This document shows positions 8,046 through 17,626 of a DNA stretch of 64,000 nucleotides, piece after piece. Position numbers and translations under genes: made by a program. The DNA lies in NCBI GenBank assembly GCA_040981125.1, contig JANRMQ010000006.1, positions 1-64,000 on the forward strand. Reading direction: 5' to 3'. Source of the stretch: DASSBQ01 sp040981125. GTDB taxonomy: Bacteria > Nitrospirota > Nitrospiria > Nitrospirales > Nitrospiraceae. Below the pieces are notes generated by a model. That model had not been told where the DNA came from and did no database searches. It saw only the letters and a program-made list of their open reading frames with translations. Position 1 is the stretch's first letter. Each line of letters starts with the position of its first letter.

Positions 8046-9391
8046 AGAAGAGGTACCGTTGATGAGTGATGAGATGCGGCAACGAGGCGTCCCAGGGCCA
8101 TGCCCTCGGTCGTGCCTGTCATCGTCACGTCGCGCAAGGCGCCGGCCAGATCATCCTGGCTCGCTACGGCGACCCGCATGAAGTTCTCGGTCAAGCCCAG
8201 CCGGAAACCGTCCCGTTCGCCTCGCTCGAAGAGCACGGGCATGGTCCGGCCGATGTGCCGCTCGTGCTGAGCGAGAGTTTTCATACGAGACAGTTCCGCC
8301 AGGGCGCGGCTTCTGCGCCTGATGGTCGAGCGCGGCACGGATTGTCGCATCTTGGCCGCGGCCGTGCCCGGCCTCCGCGAATAGCTGAATACGTGACAAT
8401 AGGCGAAGGGCAGCTCGCGCGCCGTCCGGACCGTACGATCAAACTGCTCGTCGGTTTCTCCGGGAAAACCGACCATGAGATCGGTTCCTAAACCGATATC
8501 AGGCATCAAGCCGCAGGCGGTCTCGATGAGGTCGGTATAGTCCCGAAGGGTGTAGTTTCGATTCATCGCGTGAAGAATCCGATCATCGCCGCTTTGAAGA
8601 GGAATATGCAAATAGCGGCAGAGTTTGGTGGACCCCGCCATGTATTCAAGAAGATCCCGGTCGACGGTCGTGGGCTCGATCGAGGAGATTCTGATCCGAG
8701 CTATTCCATCGATGGTCTCCAGGCGCCGGAGCAGATCTATGATATTCCGGTCTCGATAGTGATACCGTCCGATATTGACCCCGGTCAGCACCAATTCTTT
8801 ATAGCCCCTGGCCGCCAGCAGTTCCGCCTCCCGCACCACATCGTCCATGATCCGGCTTCGCTCGTGGCCGCGCGCGAAGGGAATGATGCAAAAGCTGCAC
8901 ATGAAATCGCATCCATCCTGTATTTTGAGCAATGCGCGGGTCGAATCGGAATAGGCCGCGCCCGGCAGTGTAAACTCCTCGCGAGCGATCGTTCTGGTGT
9001 GGTGTACCTCTGCCATGGGCAATTTCCGTAGCGACCCGGAGGCAGGCAGATACGTGGGCAGATCCAGCTTGAATTGATTCCCCAGCAGCAAATCGATTCC
9101 CGGCATCAAGCGCAACGCCTCGCGTCCGGTCTGCGCATAGCAGCCGGTCACCGCCACGAATGCGTGAGGGGAATGCCGCAGCGTCTTGCGGACGGCGTAA
9201 CGACAGTCTTTTTCGGCATTCTCGGTGACGCTGCAGGTATTGAGCACGAGCAGATCCGTCGATTGTCCGAATGGAACAATATCGTAGCCCTGGCGCGTCA
9301 ACACATCGCCCAGTACGGCGGTTTCGGCTTGATTCAGACGACAGCCCAATGTGTGGAGGCTGGCGCGCGGTTTCCTGCTGTGCTGCGACAT
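8042..9391 (-). CDS. mtaB: MtaB-type tRNA methylthiotransferase
   Basis: 449 residues from ATG 9391. Radical-SAM methylthiotransferase of the MtaB (YqeV) subgroup, which makes ms2t6A37 in tRNA. Cluster cysteines appear in HTLGCRLNQAE, VLNTCSVTEN and VTGCYAQ. The radical-SAM triad is CDFMCSFC followed by IIPFARGHERS. The frame stays open to 9523, but that extra stretch overlaps a dispersed intergenic repeat (9448-9542), so the later start is right. Coupled to miaB downstream. The subgroup call (MtaB rather than RimO) rests on HTLGCRLNQ and the FARGHERS motif. Confidence 0.88.
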   Translation of the reverse strand: MSQHSRKPRASLHTLGCRLNQAETAVLGDVLTRQGYDIVPFGQSTDLLVLNTCSVTENAEKDCRYAVRKTLRHSPHAFVAVTGCYAQTGREALRLMPGIDLLLGNQFKLDLPTYLPASGSLRKLPMAEVHHTRTIAREEFTLPGAAYSDSTRALLKIQDGCDFMCSFCIIPFARGHERSRIMDDVVREAELLAARGYKELVLTGVNIGRYHYRDRNIIDLLRRLETIDGIARIRISSIEPTTVDRDLLEYMAGSTKLCRYLHIPLQSGDDRILHAMNRNYTLRDYTDLIETACGLMPDIGLGTDLMVGFPGETDEQFDRTVRTARELPFAYCHVFSYSRRPGTAAAKMRQSVPRSTIRRRSRALAELSRMKTLAQHERHIGRTMPVLFERGERDGFRLGLTENFMRVAVASQDDLAGALRDVTMTGTTEGMALGRLVAASHHSSTVPLL

Positions 9392-9447
9392 GGAAAGCGC
9401 GATTATAGGCGAGCGATTCCACGTTGAGCAAGCGGCCGCATCGTCCG

Positions 9448-9542
9448 TTCCTTTTGCGCCATGCCCGCGAAGCTTGTCCTCGCGGAAGCGGGGAGCGGGC
9501 ATCCACTCCGTGATCAAGGCCAAACGACAGACTTCAATGCTT
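9448..9542. repeat. dispersed intergenic repeat, copy A
   Basis: A stretch that recurs at 47451-47588. The 5' 24 nt match with one difference, as do a block containing GGCATCCACTCC then TGATCAAGGCCAAA and a 3' block GACAGACTTCAnTGCTT. It contains the pair CCCGCGAAG...CTTCGCGG-like arms typical of REP/ERIC-type palindromic repeats. Confidence 0.6.
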
Positions 9543-9656
9543 CTGTCTGATGGCGACCTGCTCCACTATCCAGCCTTTGCATTGATAAATTTCCAGCCTT
9601 TGCATTGATGAATTTGAGATGCTAGAGTACGTGATGAGCAGACTGAGAGGTGCTTC

Positions 9657-10061
9657 ATGAGATGGTTCGTTGCTCTAACCCTCGCAGGCCTACTGACCAC
9701 CATGTCGTTCCCCGCCGAGACGTCCTCCCGAGAAGTGCTTCCGGTCGAACCGGATCTCAATACGCGGATCGATGAGCTGTATGACCATGAGGCGCGTCTC
9801 TTCATCATGCTGTATTCATTGAAGGGCGATGGGACGGTCGATTACATCACCGGCCGTCTGGTCCAGGAGTATGCCCGCAGCAACTACGGCAACCCGGTCT
9901 ATTACACCGAGGAAAATCCGATCTTCTATTGGTGGAATCATACGATGTGGAATGACCCGGAGCAGGACGGCGTGAATGGAAACGAGAAGGTCTATCAGGA
10001 AAATATTGAGTTCGACATCGCCCGATACAAGCCCTGTCTCTTCAACGGACAGCCCTGCTGA
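9657..10061 (+). CDS. exported protein of unknown function
   Basis: 134 residues. GAGAGG lies 7 bases before ATG 9657. The N-terminal hydrophobic segment (FVALTLAGLLTTMSFPAETS) looks like a cleavable signal peptide. The mature part is rich in aromatic and acidic residues (YYTEENPIFYWWNHTMWND), with two cysteines near the C-terminus (PCLFNGQPC) that could form a disulfide. No family recognised; probably periplasmic. Confidence 0.65.
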   Translation: MRWFVALTLAGLLTTMSFPAETSSREVLPVEPDLNTRIDELYDHEARLFIMLYSLKGDGTVDYITGRLVQEYARSNYGNPVYYTEENPIFYWWNHTMWNDPEQDGVNGNEKVYQENIEFDIARYKPCLFNGQPC

Positions 10062-10188
10062 TTCCATCCGGCTATGCCATATGGCCGCATGATCCCCGCG
10101 TTTCGTTTGTCGATTCTACTGCCGCTCCCTTGCCCGCCGATGGTATGCTGCCCTGCGTAAACGATTGTCCGATTGAGACCAGCCATCA

Positions 10189-11448
10189 ATGAGCGCCGTT
10201 GCAATCCGTTCGCTTTTGACCCCCCGCCTCGGCGTGATGCTGCCGCTTGGATTTGCGTCCGGTCTCCCACTCGCGCTGACGGGTGGGACGTTGCAGGCCT
10301 GGTTGACCATGGCCAATGTCGAATTGGCGACGATCGGACTCTTCGCTTATGTCGGGTTGCCCTACACGCTCAAATTCATGTGGGCGCCTATCATGGATCG
10401 ACTGGCGCCCCCATGGTTGGGCCGACGGCGCGGATGGATGATCGTCACGCAGCTTGGATTGGCCGGCTTCCTCATCGCCATGGCCCTCACCGGGCCGACC
10501 GCCATGCCGCATGTGTTCGCGGCCATTGCCCTGGGGGTGGCGTTTGTGTCCGCCTCGCAGGACATCGTCTTCGATGCCTATCGGACCGATGTCTTAAAAC
10601 CGGACGAACGGGGATTGGGCGTGGCTACTTGGGTGATGGGGTATCGCCTTGCCATGATTGTGTCCGGATCCGTCGCGCTGGTGTTGGCCGATCGGGTAGG
10701 CTGGTCGATTACCTATCTCTGTATGGCGGGGCTGGTGCTGCTGGGAACCGTGACCATTTTCATAAGTCCCGAACCGGCCGGGGCGCAACAGGGCCCCAAG
10801 ACCATGCAGGAAGCGGTCGTGGGACCGCTGAAAGAATTTTTTGCCAGGCCGATGGCGCTCGCGCTCCTCGCGCTGATCGTGCTCTACAAAATAGGTGATG
10901 CGTTCGCCGGGTCCCTGACCACGCCGTTTTTGATTCGCGGACTGGATTTCTCGTCGACCGATGTCGGCGTCATCAGGGCATTTGGTCTTGGATCGACGAT
11001 CCTCGGCGCTTTTATCGGCGGCATTCTGATGCCGCGCCTGGGTTTGTTTCGTTCCCTTCTGATCTTCGGCGTGCTCCAAGCCTTATCCAACCTTTCCTTC
11101 CTCATTCTGGCCTGGGTCGGAAAGAATTACGCGGCCATGGCGTTCGCGGTGGGGTTTGAAAACCTGACGGGCGGGATGGGGACCGCCGCATTCGTCTCCT
11201 TGGTCATGTCGCTGTGCGATCAGCGATATACGGCCACACAATTCGCGCTGCTGTCTTCCGTCGAGGCGGTCGGGCGGGTGTTTCTCGGATGGCCGGCGGC
11301 GAAGCTGGTAGGCTCCGTGGGATGGGGAATGTTCTTTCTCGTGACGTTTCTTTCGGCGCTGCCGGGACTTTGGCTTTTGTGGCGTCTCAAGAAGCCGGTC
11401 GAGGAAAAAACAAGCCCTCATGGGGCCGGTATGGAAGCGTTGGCCTGA
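10189..11448 (+). CDS. MFS transporter, AmpG-like muropeptide permease
   Basis: 419 residues with about 12 hydrophobic segments. The N-terminus (GFASGLPLALTGGTLQAWL), the first cytoplasmic loop (KFMWAPIMDRLAPPWLGRRR) and the SASQDIVFDAYRTDVL segment match the AmpG/acetyl-CoA transporter branch of the major facilitator superfamily. AmpG imports anhydro-muropeptides for cell-wall recycling. The loop after TM2 and the D-x-x-x-D-A-Y-R segment support this branch, but substrate is inferred from family only. Confidence 0.82.
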   Translation: MSAVAIRSLLTPRLGVMLPLGFASGLPLALTGGTLQAWLTMANVELATIGLFAYVGLPYTLKFMWAPIMDRLAPPWLGRRRGWMIVTQLGLAGFLIAMALTGPTAMPHVFAAIALGVAFVSASQDIVFDAYRTDVLKPDERGLGVATWVMGYRLAMIVSGSVALVLADRVGWSITYLCMAGLVLLGTVTIFISPEPAGAQQGPKTMQEAVVGPLKEFFARPMALALLALIVLYKIGDAFAGSLTTPFLIRGLDFSSTDVGVIRAFGLGSTILGAFIGGILMPRLGLFRSLLIFGVLQALSNLSFLILAWVGKNYAAMAFAVGFENLTGGMGTAAFVSLVMSLCDQRYTATQFALLSSVEAVGRVFLGWPAAKLVGSVGWGMFFLVTFLSALPGLWLLWRLKKPVEEKTSPHGAGMEALA

Positions 11449-11538
11449 GCGGATTCATCGCCGCTCTTTGAATCGCCGTTGCCGGTATAGAACGAACACC
11501 ATCAGCATGACGTCCTTCCATCGCCTATTATCGGCCGG

Positions 11539-11907
11539 ATGATGACCGCTTGGCATCTAGGAATCATTGTCGCCGCATTGCTCATCGCGATCGGACTGGC
11601 GATGACGAATCCGACCACCGAAGACTACCTGCATTTCGTCGAACTCAAGCTTGCGGCGGCGCTTGATCGCATGAACCAACCGGAGGCGGACAAGGCCATG
11701 ATCCGCGCCGTTTTCCAGTCGCAGAGAAAACAGCTCCTTGACGGCATCGTCCGGCCCTCGACGCAGCGAGAGAACTGGGGTCTTTGGAGCCTGTACCGAA
11801 CGACAATCCTGAATCAGGAGGTCGTTGTGGTCGGTGTCGCCACGTGGTTTGTGCCGTTGCGCGGCGTCGAAGAAGCAACGCTCAAGATAGGCCGGCTGGC
11901 TTTCTAG
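11539..11907 (+). CDS. DUF4359-like membrane-anchored protein
   Basis: 122 residues. One N-terminal hydrophobic anchor (IIVAALLIAIGLAMT), then NPTTEDYLHFVELKL, the typical DUF4359 opening, and a C-terminal beta-rich stretch (EVVVVGVATWFVPL). Function of the family is unknown. Upstream sequence has no strong Shine-Dalgarno; the ATGs at 11539 and 11542 are equivalent. Confidence 0.68.
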   Translation: MMTAWHLGIIVAALLIAIGLAMTNPTTEDYLHFVELKLAAALDRMNQPEADKAMIRAVFQSQRKQLLDGIVRPSTQRENWGLWSLYRTTILNQEVVVVGVATWFVPLRGVEEATLKIGRLAF

Positions 11908-11951
11908 GGAAACGCTCTAGGGGATGTTGCCGAGACAAACCGGCACTCAGT

Positions 11952-11960
11952 TGTGGATAA
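11952..11960 (-). promoter_or_regulatory. perfect DnaA-box 9-mer
   Basis: TGTGGATAA on the plus strand, i.e. TTATCCACA on the minus strand, an exact match to the DnaA-box consensus. It lies 246 bp before the nrdJ start. A degenerate second copy (TTATCACCA, two mismatches) sits near 12007. A single 9-mer match is expected about once per two windows this size by chance, so only its position makes it notable. Confidence 0.4.
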
Positions 11961-12056
11961 CCTTCCCAATAGCAGCCTGAATCCAGCGCTGGCCGCGGCG
12001 ATTGGGTTATCACCAGGTTGTCCCCGCCATTCACAGTCAAACCCACAACATTTTGT

Positions 12057-12085
12057 TTGACAATATTCGTGAATAGCTATATGTA
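12057..12085 (+). promoter_or_regulatory. putative sigma-70 promoter of nrdJ
   Basis: Exact -35 TTGACA at 12057-12062, 17-bp spacer, and a weak -10 TATGTA at 12080-12085 (TATATG two bases upstream is an alternative). It lies about 120 bp before the GTG start of nrdJ in an otherwise gene-free 298-bp gap. No recognisable cobalamin-riboswitch B12 box was seen. Confidence 0.42.
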
Positions 12086-12205
12086 GTAGCTCGCAGGATG
12101 CAGCACGGCAACGTCAGCCGCTATTTTGACCCCATCGTTTAGTTCCAAGGACCGCCCAAGCAGGAACCCCAATTCTCGCATGGCCGTTATCGTAAGGAGG
12201 GAATC

Positions 12206-15200
12206 GTGAGAATAGAAAGACGATTTACGAAGCGTGGCCGTACTCCATACGAAGACCTGGCATTCGTCAAACGCTCCTCGGAGATCAGGAATCCCGATGG
12301 ATCGACGGTTTTCAAATTGGCCGATATCGACATTCCCGAGTCATGGTCTCAGCTGGCCATCGATATTCTGGCGCAGAAGTATTTTCGAAAAGCCGGGGTG
12401 CCGCAAGTCCATGCGGACGGTAGTCCGGTGATCGGTGTGGACGGCAAGCAGGTAGTCGGAGGGGAACGGGACGCCCGCCAGGTCTTCGAACGTCTGGCCG
12501 GTTGTTGGACCTATTGGGGAAAATCGTACAACTATTTCAAGACTCCTGAAGACGCCGCCGCCTTTCACGATGAACTCTGCTACATGCTGGCCCATCAAAT
12601 GGCCGCGCCGAATTCGCCCCAGTGGTTCAATACGGGGCTGCATTACGCCTATGGGCTGTCCGGCCCGGCACAAGGCCATTACTATGTCGATCCCGATACC
12701 AAGACCGTGGTGAAAGCGACCAACGCTTTCGAGCACCCCCAACCTCACGCGTGTTTCATCCAATCGATCGAAGATGATCTTGTCAACGAGAACGGCATCA
12801 TGGATCTCTGGGTCCGCGAGGCGCGGCTGTTCAAGTACGGATCGGGGACGGGAACGAACTTTTCCCGTTTGCGTGGAGACGGCGAACCCCTGTCCGGCGG
12901 AGGCAGATCATCCGGGCTCATGTCGTTCTTGAAAATCGGCGATCGGGCCGCCGGGGCGATCAAATCCGGAGGCACCACCAGGCGCGCCGCCAAGATGGTC
13001 TGCCTCGATCTGGATCATCCGGACATCGAAGAATTCATCGAGTGGAAGGTCGTGGAGGAGCAAAAGGTCGCCGCCATGGTGACAGGATCCAAGATCTGCG
13101 CGCAACGGCTGAATGCGGTGCTCAAAGCTTGTTTCGAGACGGACGGCGAGGGCAGAACAAAAGTGGATCTGGATGTGAAGAAAAATCCGGCCTTACGGGA
13201 GGCCATCGCCGCGGCGCGCCGTGATGCGACGCCGGAAGCCTATATCCAGCGGATGTTCGACTTCGCCAGGCAGGGTTATACCCATTTCGTCTTCCATGAA
13301 TACGATACGAATTGGGACGGCAAGGCCTACCAAACGGTTTCCGGCCAGAATTCCAACAACAGCGTCCGCATTCCCAACGAATTCTTCCAGGTCCTCGAGC
13401 AGGATGGCGACTGGCAGCTTAAACGCCGGATCGATGGAAAAGTATCCAAAACGGTCAAGGCGCGGGACCTCTGGGATAAGATTGCCTGGGCGGCCTGGAT
13501 TTGCGCCGATCCCGGGACCCAGTACGACACGACGATCAACGAATGGCATACCTGTCCGGAAGACGGCCGGATCAATGCGTCGAATCCTTGCTCGGAATAC
13601 ATGTTTTTGGACGATACGGCCTGCAATCTCGCGTCGCTGAACCTCGCCAAGTTCTATACGGAGAACGGGGAGTTCGACTTGGAAAGCTTCCGCCATGCCG
13701 TGCGGCTGTGGACGATCGTTCTAGAGATCAGCGTTCTCATGGCGTCCTTTCCCAGCAAGGCCATTGCGCAAAAGAGTTACGAATATCGGACACTCGGATT
13801 GGGCTATGCGAATCTCGGCACGATCCTCATGCGCCAGGGCATTCCGTACGACTCTCCTCAAGCCTTGGCCTTGTGTGGCGCGCTCACGGCGCTGATGACC
13901 GGCGAATCCTATGCGACCTCCGCTGAAATGGCCGCCGAACTCGGTCCGTTTCCGGGGTACCAGCGGAACCGCGACCATATGTTGCGGGTCATTCGCAACC
14001 ACCGGCATGCGTCCTACCATGCCTCATCGAGCGAATACGAAGGACTGACCGTCCATCCGACCGGCATCCAACCCGAACACTGTCCTCCCGAGTTGCTCAT
14101 CGCGGCGCGACGGTCATGGGATCGAGCCCTGGAATTGGGCACGGCCTATGGCTTCAGGAACGCGCAGGTCACGGTGATTGCTCCGACCGGCACGATCGGA
14201 CTGGTGATGGATTGCGATACGACCGGCATCGAGCCGGATTTCGCGCTGGTCAAATTCAAGAAGCTGGCGGGCGGCGGCTATTTCAAAATCATCAATCAAA
14301 GCCTGCCCCCGGCCCTGAGCACATTGGGTTATACGGATGCGCAGATCCGGGATATCGTCGCCTACTGCGCCGGCCATCAGACGCTGAACGGCGCGCCGTT
14401 CATCAACCATGAGACGTTGAAGCAGAAGGGATTTGACGATGCCGCGCTGGAACGGTTGGAGAGCGCTCTGGGACAAGCTTTCGAGATTCAGTTTGCGTTC
14501 AATAAATTTACGCTGGGCGAGGACTTCTGCCGGCAGAAGCTCGGGTTGACCGAAGCGCAACTGGCCGATCCGACATTCAACATGGCCAAGGCCTTAGGGT
14601 TCACCCAGGAAGAACTCGTGAGCGCCAACGATTACTGTTGTGGAACCATGACGATCGAAGGAGCGCCGCATTTGAAGCCCGAGCATCTGCCGGTCTTTGA
14701 TTGCGCCAACCGCTGCGGGCGGTTCGGACAGCGGTATATCGCCGTCGAGGCTCATATCAGGATGATGGCGGCGGCGCAGCCTTTTATCAGCGGCGCAATC
14801 AGTAAAACGATCAACATGCCGGCGGACGCCACCCTTGAAGACGTGAAATCCGCGTATCTGCTGGCCTGGCGGAGCATGGTCAAGGCGGTGGCGCTCTACC
14901 GTGACGGCTCCAAGCTGAGCCAGCCGCTGAATGCTTCGACCGACAGCGGTAAGACGGTGGAAGCCACGTCTCCAGTCATGGCGGCGGCGGAGCGAGTGGC
15001 GGAAAAGGTGCTAGTCCGGTATCTGGCCAAGCGGCGACCGCTCCCGGCTCGTCGAAATGGATACACGCAAAAGGCCATCATCGGGGGGCACAAACTGTAC
15101 TTGCGGACCGGCGAATACGAGGATGGGACGCTCGGCGAAATCTTTCTCGATATGCATAAAGAAGGAGCTGCGTTCCGCAGCCTGATGAACAACTTCGCCA

Positions 15201-15751
15201 TCGCCATCTCATTGGGCCTGCAACATGGCGTGCCGCTTGAAGAGTTTGTCGAGGCTTTCGTCTTCACTCGGTTTGAGCCCAATGGTCCCGTCAAGCTCAA
15301 TGATCGGATCAAAATGGCGACGTCGATCATCGACTATATCTTCCGGGAACTCGCCATTACCTACTTGGAACGAAAGGACCTGTCGCAGGTGCAGGAGGAA
15401 GACTTGCGAATGGATTCCATGAAGAAGGATGAGCAAGACCCGGAATGCGTCGCCGAAGAAGCCGACATGACGGCGTTGGCCAAGTCATCGATCCTGACCG
15501 AACATCTTCCCGCGAGGAAGAACGGGCTCCATGGCAACGGACACGGGCATGGGAACGGCAGCGTGGCGCATAAATTAGAGCTCAAGCGGGAACGGGAGAT
15601 CTTGACCCTGACCTCGGTTCATAAGGAGGCCATTCTTAAAGGCTATGAAGGTGATCCCTGTCCGAATGCCAACTGCAAACAATTCACGCTGGTACGAAAC
15701 GGAACCTGCCTGAAGTGTATGACCTGTGGAGAAACGAGCGGGTGTTCATAA
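12206..15751 (+). CDS. nrdJ: adenosylcobalamin-dependent (class II) ribonucleotide reductase
   Basis: 1181 residues. GTG start with AAGGAGG just upstream. Reduces ribonucleotides to deoxyribonucleotides using coenzyme B12, without oxygen dependence. Visible motifs: QPHACFIQS, the loop KYGSGTGTNFSRLRG, GGRSSGLMSFLK, and the active-site block NPCSEYMFLDDTACNL (Cys and Glu of the radical site). The allosteric/catalytic barrel continues to residue about 900, then a TSCPD-type segment (GEIFLDMHKEGAAFRSLMNNFA). The Cys-rich C-terminal tail (CPNANC, CLKCMTCGETSGC) is typical of the long NrdJ form and re-reduces the active site. No nrdA/nrdB is seen nearby. Confidence 0.94.
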   Translation: MRIERRFTKRGRTPYEDLAFVKRSSEIRNPDGSTVFKLADIDIPESWSQLAIDILAQKYFRKAGVPQVHADGSPVIGVDGKQVVGGERDARQVFERLAGCWTYWGKSYNYFKTPEDAAAFHDELCYMLAHQMAAPNSPQWFNTGLHYAYGLSGPAQGHYYVDPDTKTVVKATNAFEHPQPHACFIQSIEDDLVNENGIMDLWVREARLFKYGSGTGTNFSRLRGDGEPLSGGGRSSGLMSFLKIGDRAAGAIKSGGTTRRAAKMVCLDLDHPDIEEFIEWKVVEEQKVAAMVTGSKICAQRLNAVLKACFETDGEGRTKVDLDVKKNPALREAIAAARRDATPEAYIQRMFDFARQGYTHFVFHEYDTNWDGKAYQTVSGQNSNNSVRIPNEFFQVLEQDGDWQLKRRIDGKVSKTVKARDLWDKIAWAAWICADPGTQYDTTINEWHTCPEDGRINASNPCSEYMFLDDTACNLASLNLAKFYTENGEFDLESFRHAVRLWTIVLEISVLMASFPSKAIAQKSYEYRTLGLGYANLGTILMRQGIPYDSPQALALCGALTALMTGESYATSAEMAAELGPFPGYQRNRDHMLRVIRNHRHASYHASSSEYEGLTVHPTGIQPEHCPPELLIAARRSWDRALELGTAYGFRNAQVTVIAPTGTIGLVMDCDTTGIEPDFALVKFKKLAGGGYFKIINQSLPPALSTLGYTDAQIRDIVAYCAGHQTLNGAPFINHETLKQKGFDDAALERLESALGQAFEIQFAFNKFTLGEDFCRQKLGLTEAQLADPTFNMAKALGFTQEELVSANDYCCGTMTIEGAPHLKPEHLPVFDCANRCGRFGQRYIAVEAHIRMMAAAQPFISGAISKTINMPADATLEDVKSAYLLAWRSMVKAVALYRDGSKLSQPLNASTDSGKTVEATSPVMAAAERVAEKVLVRYLAKRRPLPARRNGYTQKAIIGGHKLYLRTGEYEDGTLGEIFLDMHKEGAAFRSLMNNFAIAISLGLQHGVPLEEFVEAFVFTRFEPNGPVKLNDRIKMATSIIDYIFRELAITYLERKDLSQVQEEDLRMDSMKKDEQDPECVAEEADMTALAKSSILTEHLPARKNGLHGNGHGHGNGSVAHKLELKREREILTLTSVHKEAILKGYEGDPCPNANCKQFTLVRNGTCLKCMTCGETSGCS

Positions 15752-16015
15752 CAGACGTAGAGAAAAATGGGCACATCATTCCGGCACAGTACCGGGTGGA
15801 TCGGTACAACGTGCGGCTCGTAAGAAGGGATCCCATGTCGCGACCAGCGCGCTTTCAAAATAGACGCGAAGGCCGGCCATTATGCAGGCGTCGCTCTCGA
15901 TGAGTGGATATAACCAGACTCGTACCGGTTTTCTTTGAGATCCGATGTAGAAGGGAAAAATCAGCTGCAAGAACGCTCTCGATGTTCACGGGGTTGCGGC
16001 TATGATCGCGATGGA

Positions 16016-16294
16016 TTAGGCAGCGTTCCGGGGCCTCATCGCCGGAGCCCTTTTGTCTTCGGCCAAGAGGGACCGGTCCTGCCCAAAGGTATGCTCTGTC
16101 GCCGAAACGACAAACCCGAAGCGCCTCGGACGGCGCAGAGTCAGGCGCCCTTCCCGGCTCAATCGGTCCACCGTGCCGAACATCTCATTCCACGTATACT
16201 GAGGCAGCAAGGCGAGCAGATCCTCGAATGAACATTCGGACATCCGATAAAGGTGTCGGTAAATGGCTACTTCGAGATGATGAGATCTATCCAT
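16016..16294 (-). CDS. small HTH-like protein of unknown function
   Basis: 92 residues. ATG 16294 is preceded by AGGAGATATC, a good ribosome-binding site, which makes this short ORF believable. The central part (SFEDLLALLPQYTWNEMFGT then VDRLSREGRLTL) looks like a winged-helix element (helix, helix, short basic hairpin). It may be a transcription regulator or adaptor, but no family can be named. The 264 bp between nrdJ and this gene hold nothing I can support. Confidence 0.65.
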   Translation of the reverse strand: MDRSHHLEVAIYRHLYRMSECSFEDLLALLPQYTWNEMFGTVDRLSREGRLTLRRPRRFGFVVSATEHTFGQDRSLLAEDKRAPAMRPRNAA

Positions 16295-16828
16295 GATATC
16301 TCCTATGTACGAGGATGTTCGCCTATCGGAAGTTGTCTGTGGGGATCGGCATGATACGTCGCTGTTTGGATTTGTCCGACTGCTGAGTTGAGAAACTGAA
16401 AATAGACGTGTGATGAATTACAGAATGTATCGCGTACTCTATGTGGCGGATTGTAGAGGACGAACGCCGGCCGGCCTATAGCCCATCATGCCAAATTGGG
16501 TGTCGTATTTCATGGCGTCGCTTTGTCGACGAGTATCTTACGTCGCAATGGGTAACGGTAGATGGTCGGAACAACTACCAGCAATAGGGTCTGGTAGTCA
16601 CCACTCATATCGATGACCGATTGCTCGCGGTGATCGGCGATATGGAACGGGACGTCGCATGCTATGGACCAGCACGATATTGACATCGCGGTGGGCTGAC
16701 TATATACAGGGTCAAAGTTCTATCCATAATAGAACCGACTAACGCAAACAGCAGTAAGGACAAGATCATAGGAGTACCGGCTTCAGCCGGCATGCGATGC
16801 TGGCTTTGTCCGAAGAAAAGAGCAAGCG
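16295..16828. other. 534-bp intergenic region
   Basis: No gene supported. It contains an 8-bp perfect stem ACTACCAG / CTGGTAGT (16574-16598) with a 9-nt loop, and the putative promoter listed separately at 16680-16708. Base composition is more AT-rich than the surrounding genes, so it may hold decayed sequence. Confidence 0.5.
16680..16708 (+). promoter_or_regulatory. putative sigma-70 promoter of the cupin gene
   Basis: Exact TTGACA at 16680-16685, 17-bp spacer and TATACA at 16703-16708, about 120 bp before the cupin start. Judged by eye only. Confidence 0.42.
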
Positions 16829-17188
16829 GTGCTCAAACATCGCGGGCCCATGTCGAAAGATAAACACACCACCATCATTGATGGAAAACAAATTGAACTG
16901 AAGTGGCGGCAGCGCGGGTTTTCTTGCGGCCTGTGGGTTGATCCACCCGGTCAAGTATGGGAGGATTACGTCCATCAAACGGATGAACTGATCATGCTGA
17001 TTGAGGGCGCGCTTGAACTGGAGTTTAGAGGGCGCCGGTTCCGCCCCGAGATCGGCGAAGAAGTGTTGATTCCCGCCCTGGTCCGCCATACGGTGGAAAA
17101 CGTGGGAGAGGGGACGGTTCGGTGGTTGTACGGGTATAAACAATCGCCGCCCGGGCGGGCCACGCAGCAGCCAATGGAAACACGATAA
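16829..17188 (+). CDS. cupin-domain protein
   Basis: 119 residues from GTG 16829, with an alternative ATG at 16850. Single cupin fold: motif 1 around HQTDELIMLIEGALELEFRG and motif 2 around GEEVLIPALVRHTVENVG. Metal-ligand positions are partly kept (H, E and a later H). Probably a small-molecule-binding or metal-dependent enzyme or sensor; substrate unknown. The ACT-domain gene follows 11 bp later, so they are likely co-transcribed. Confidence 0.75.
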   Translation: MLKHRGPMSKDKHTTIIDGKQIELKWRQRGFSCGLWVDPPGQVWEDYVHQTDELIMLIEGALELEFRGRRFRPEIGEEVLIPALVRHTVENVGEGTVRWLYGYKQSPPGRATQQPMETR

Positions 17189-17199
17189 GGGAGATTCTC

Positions 17200-17613
17200 A
17201 TGCCGACGACAACTCAGTTTGTGATCAGCGAGCAGAGCAAGCCAGGTGTCCTCGCTCAGGTGGCGGCGGTGCTCGGCGGAGCGGGGGTGAACATCAAGGC
17301 CTTCCTGGCGCCGGAAGTCACCACGGGGAAAGGAAAATTGCGCCTCGTCGTGGCGGATCCGGACAATGCCCGGACGGCCCTGAGAAAAGCCAAAATCAAG
17401 TTTCGGGAGGAAACGGCGCTCATCTTGAGCCTCGAAAATAAACCGGGGGCTTTGAAACAGGTGGCGGACTCCTTGACCAAAGCCCGGATCAACGTGAAGA
17501 GCGGCTACTGCACTCCCTCGCGCGAAGGAAAGCGGGCGATCGTCGTGCTGACCGTTTCAAACACTTCAAAGGCGCTCCTCGTGTTGCGGAATCAGTCTCT
17601 TGATGAATTCTGA
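17200..17613 (+). CDS. tandem ACT-domain protein
   Basis: 137 residues, AGGGAG before ATG 17200. Two ACT domains: the first opens QFVISEQSKPGVLAQVAAVL with GVNIKAF, the second opens LILSLENKPGALKQVADSL with RINVKSGY. ACT domains bind amino acids or similar small ligands and control enzymes or transport. No catalytic domain is attached, so this is a stand-alone sensor; its partner is not obvious from the neighbours. Confidence 0.82.
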   Translation: MPTTTQFVISEQSKPGVLAQVAAVLGGAGVNIKAFLAPEVTTGKGKLRLVVADPDNARTALRKAKIKFREETALILSLENKPGALKQVADSLTKARINVKSGYCTPSREGKRAIVVLTVSNTSKALLVLRNQSLDEF

Positions 17614-17626
17614 CGTCTGAAGTCCG

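Noticed and set aside
12001..12205. Cobalamin riboswitch before nrdJ
   Set aside because: No B12-box-like sequence or fitting stem set was found in the 298-bp gap.
15776..15970. 64-aa minus-strand frame after nrdJ
   Set aside because: TTG start, no ribosome-binding site, no recognisable features.
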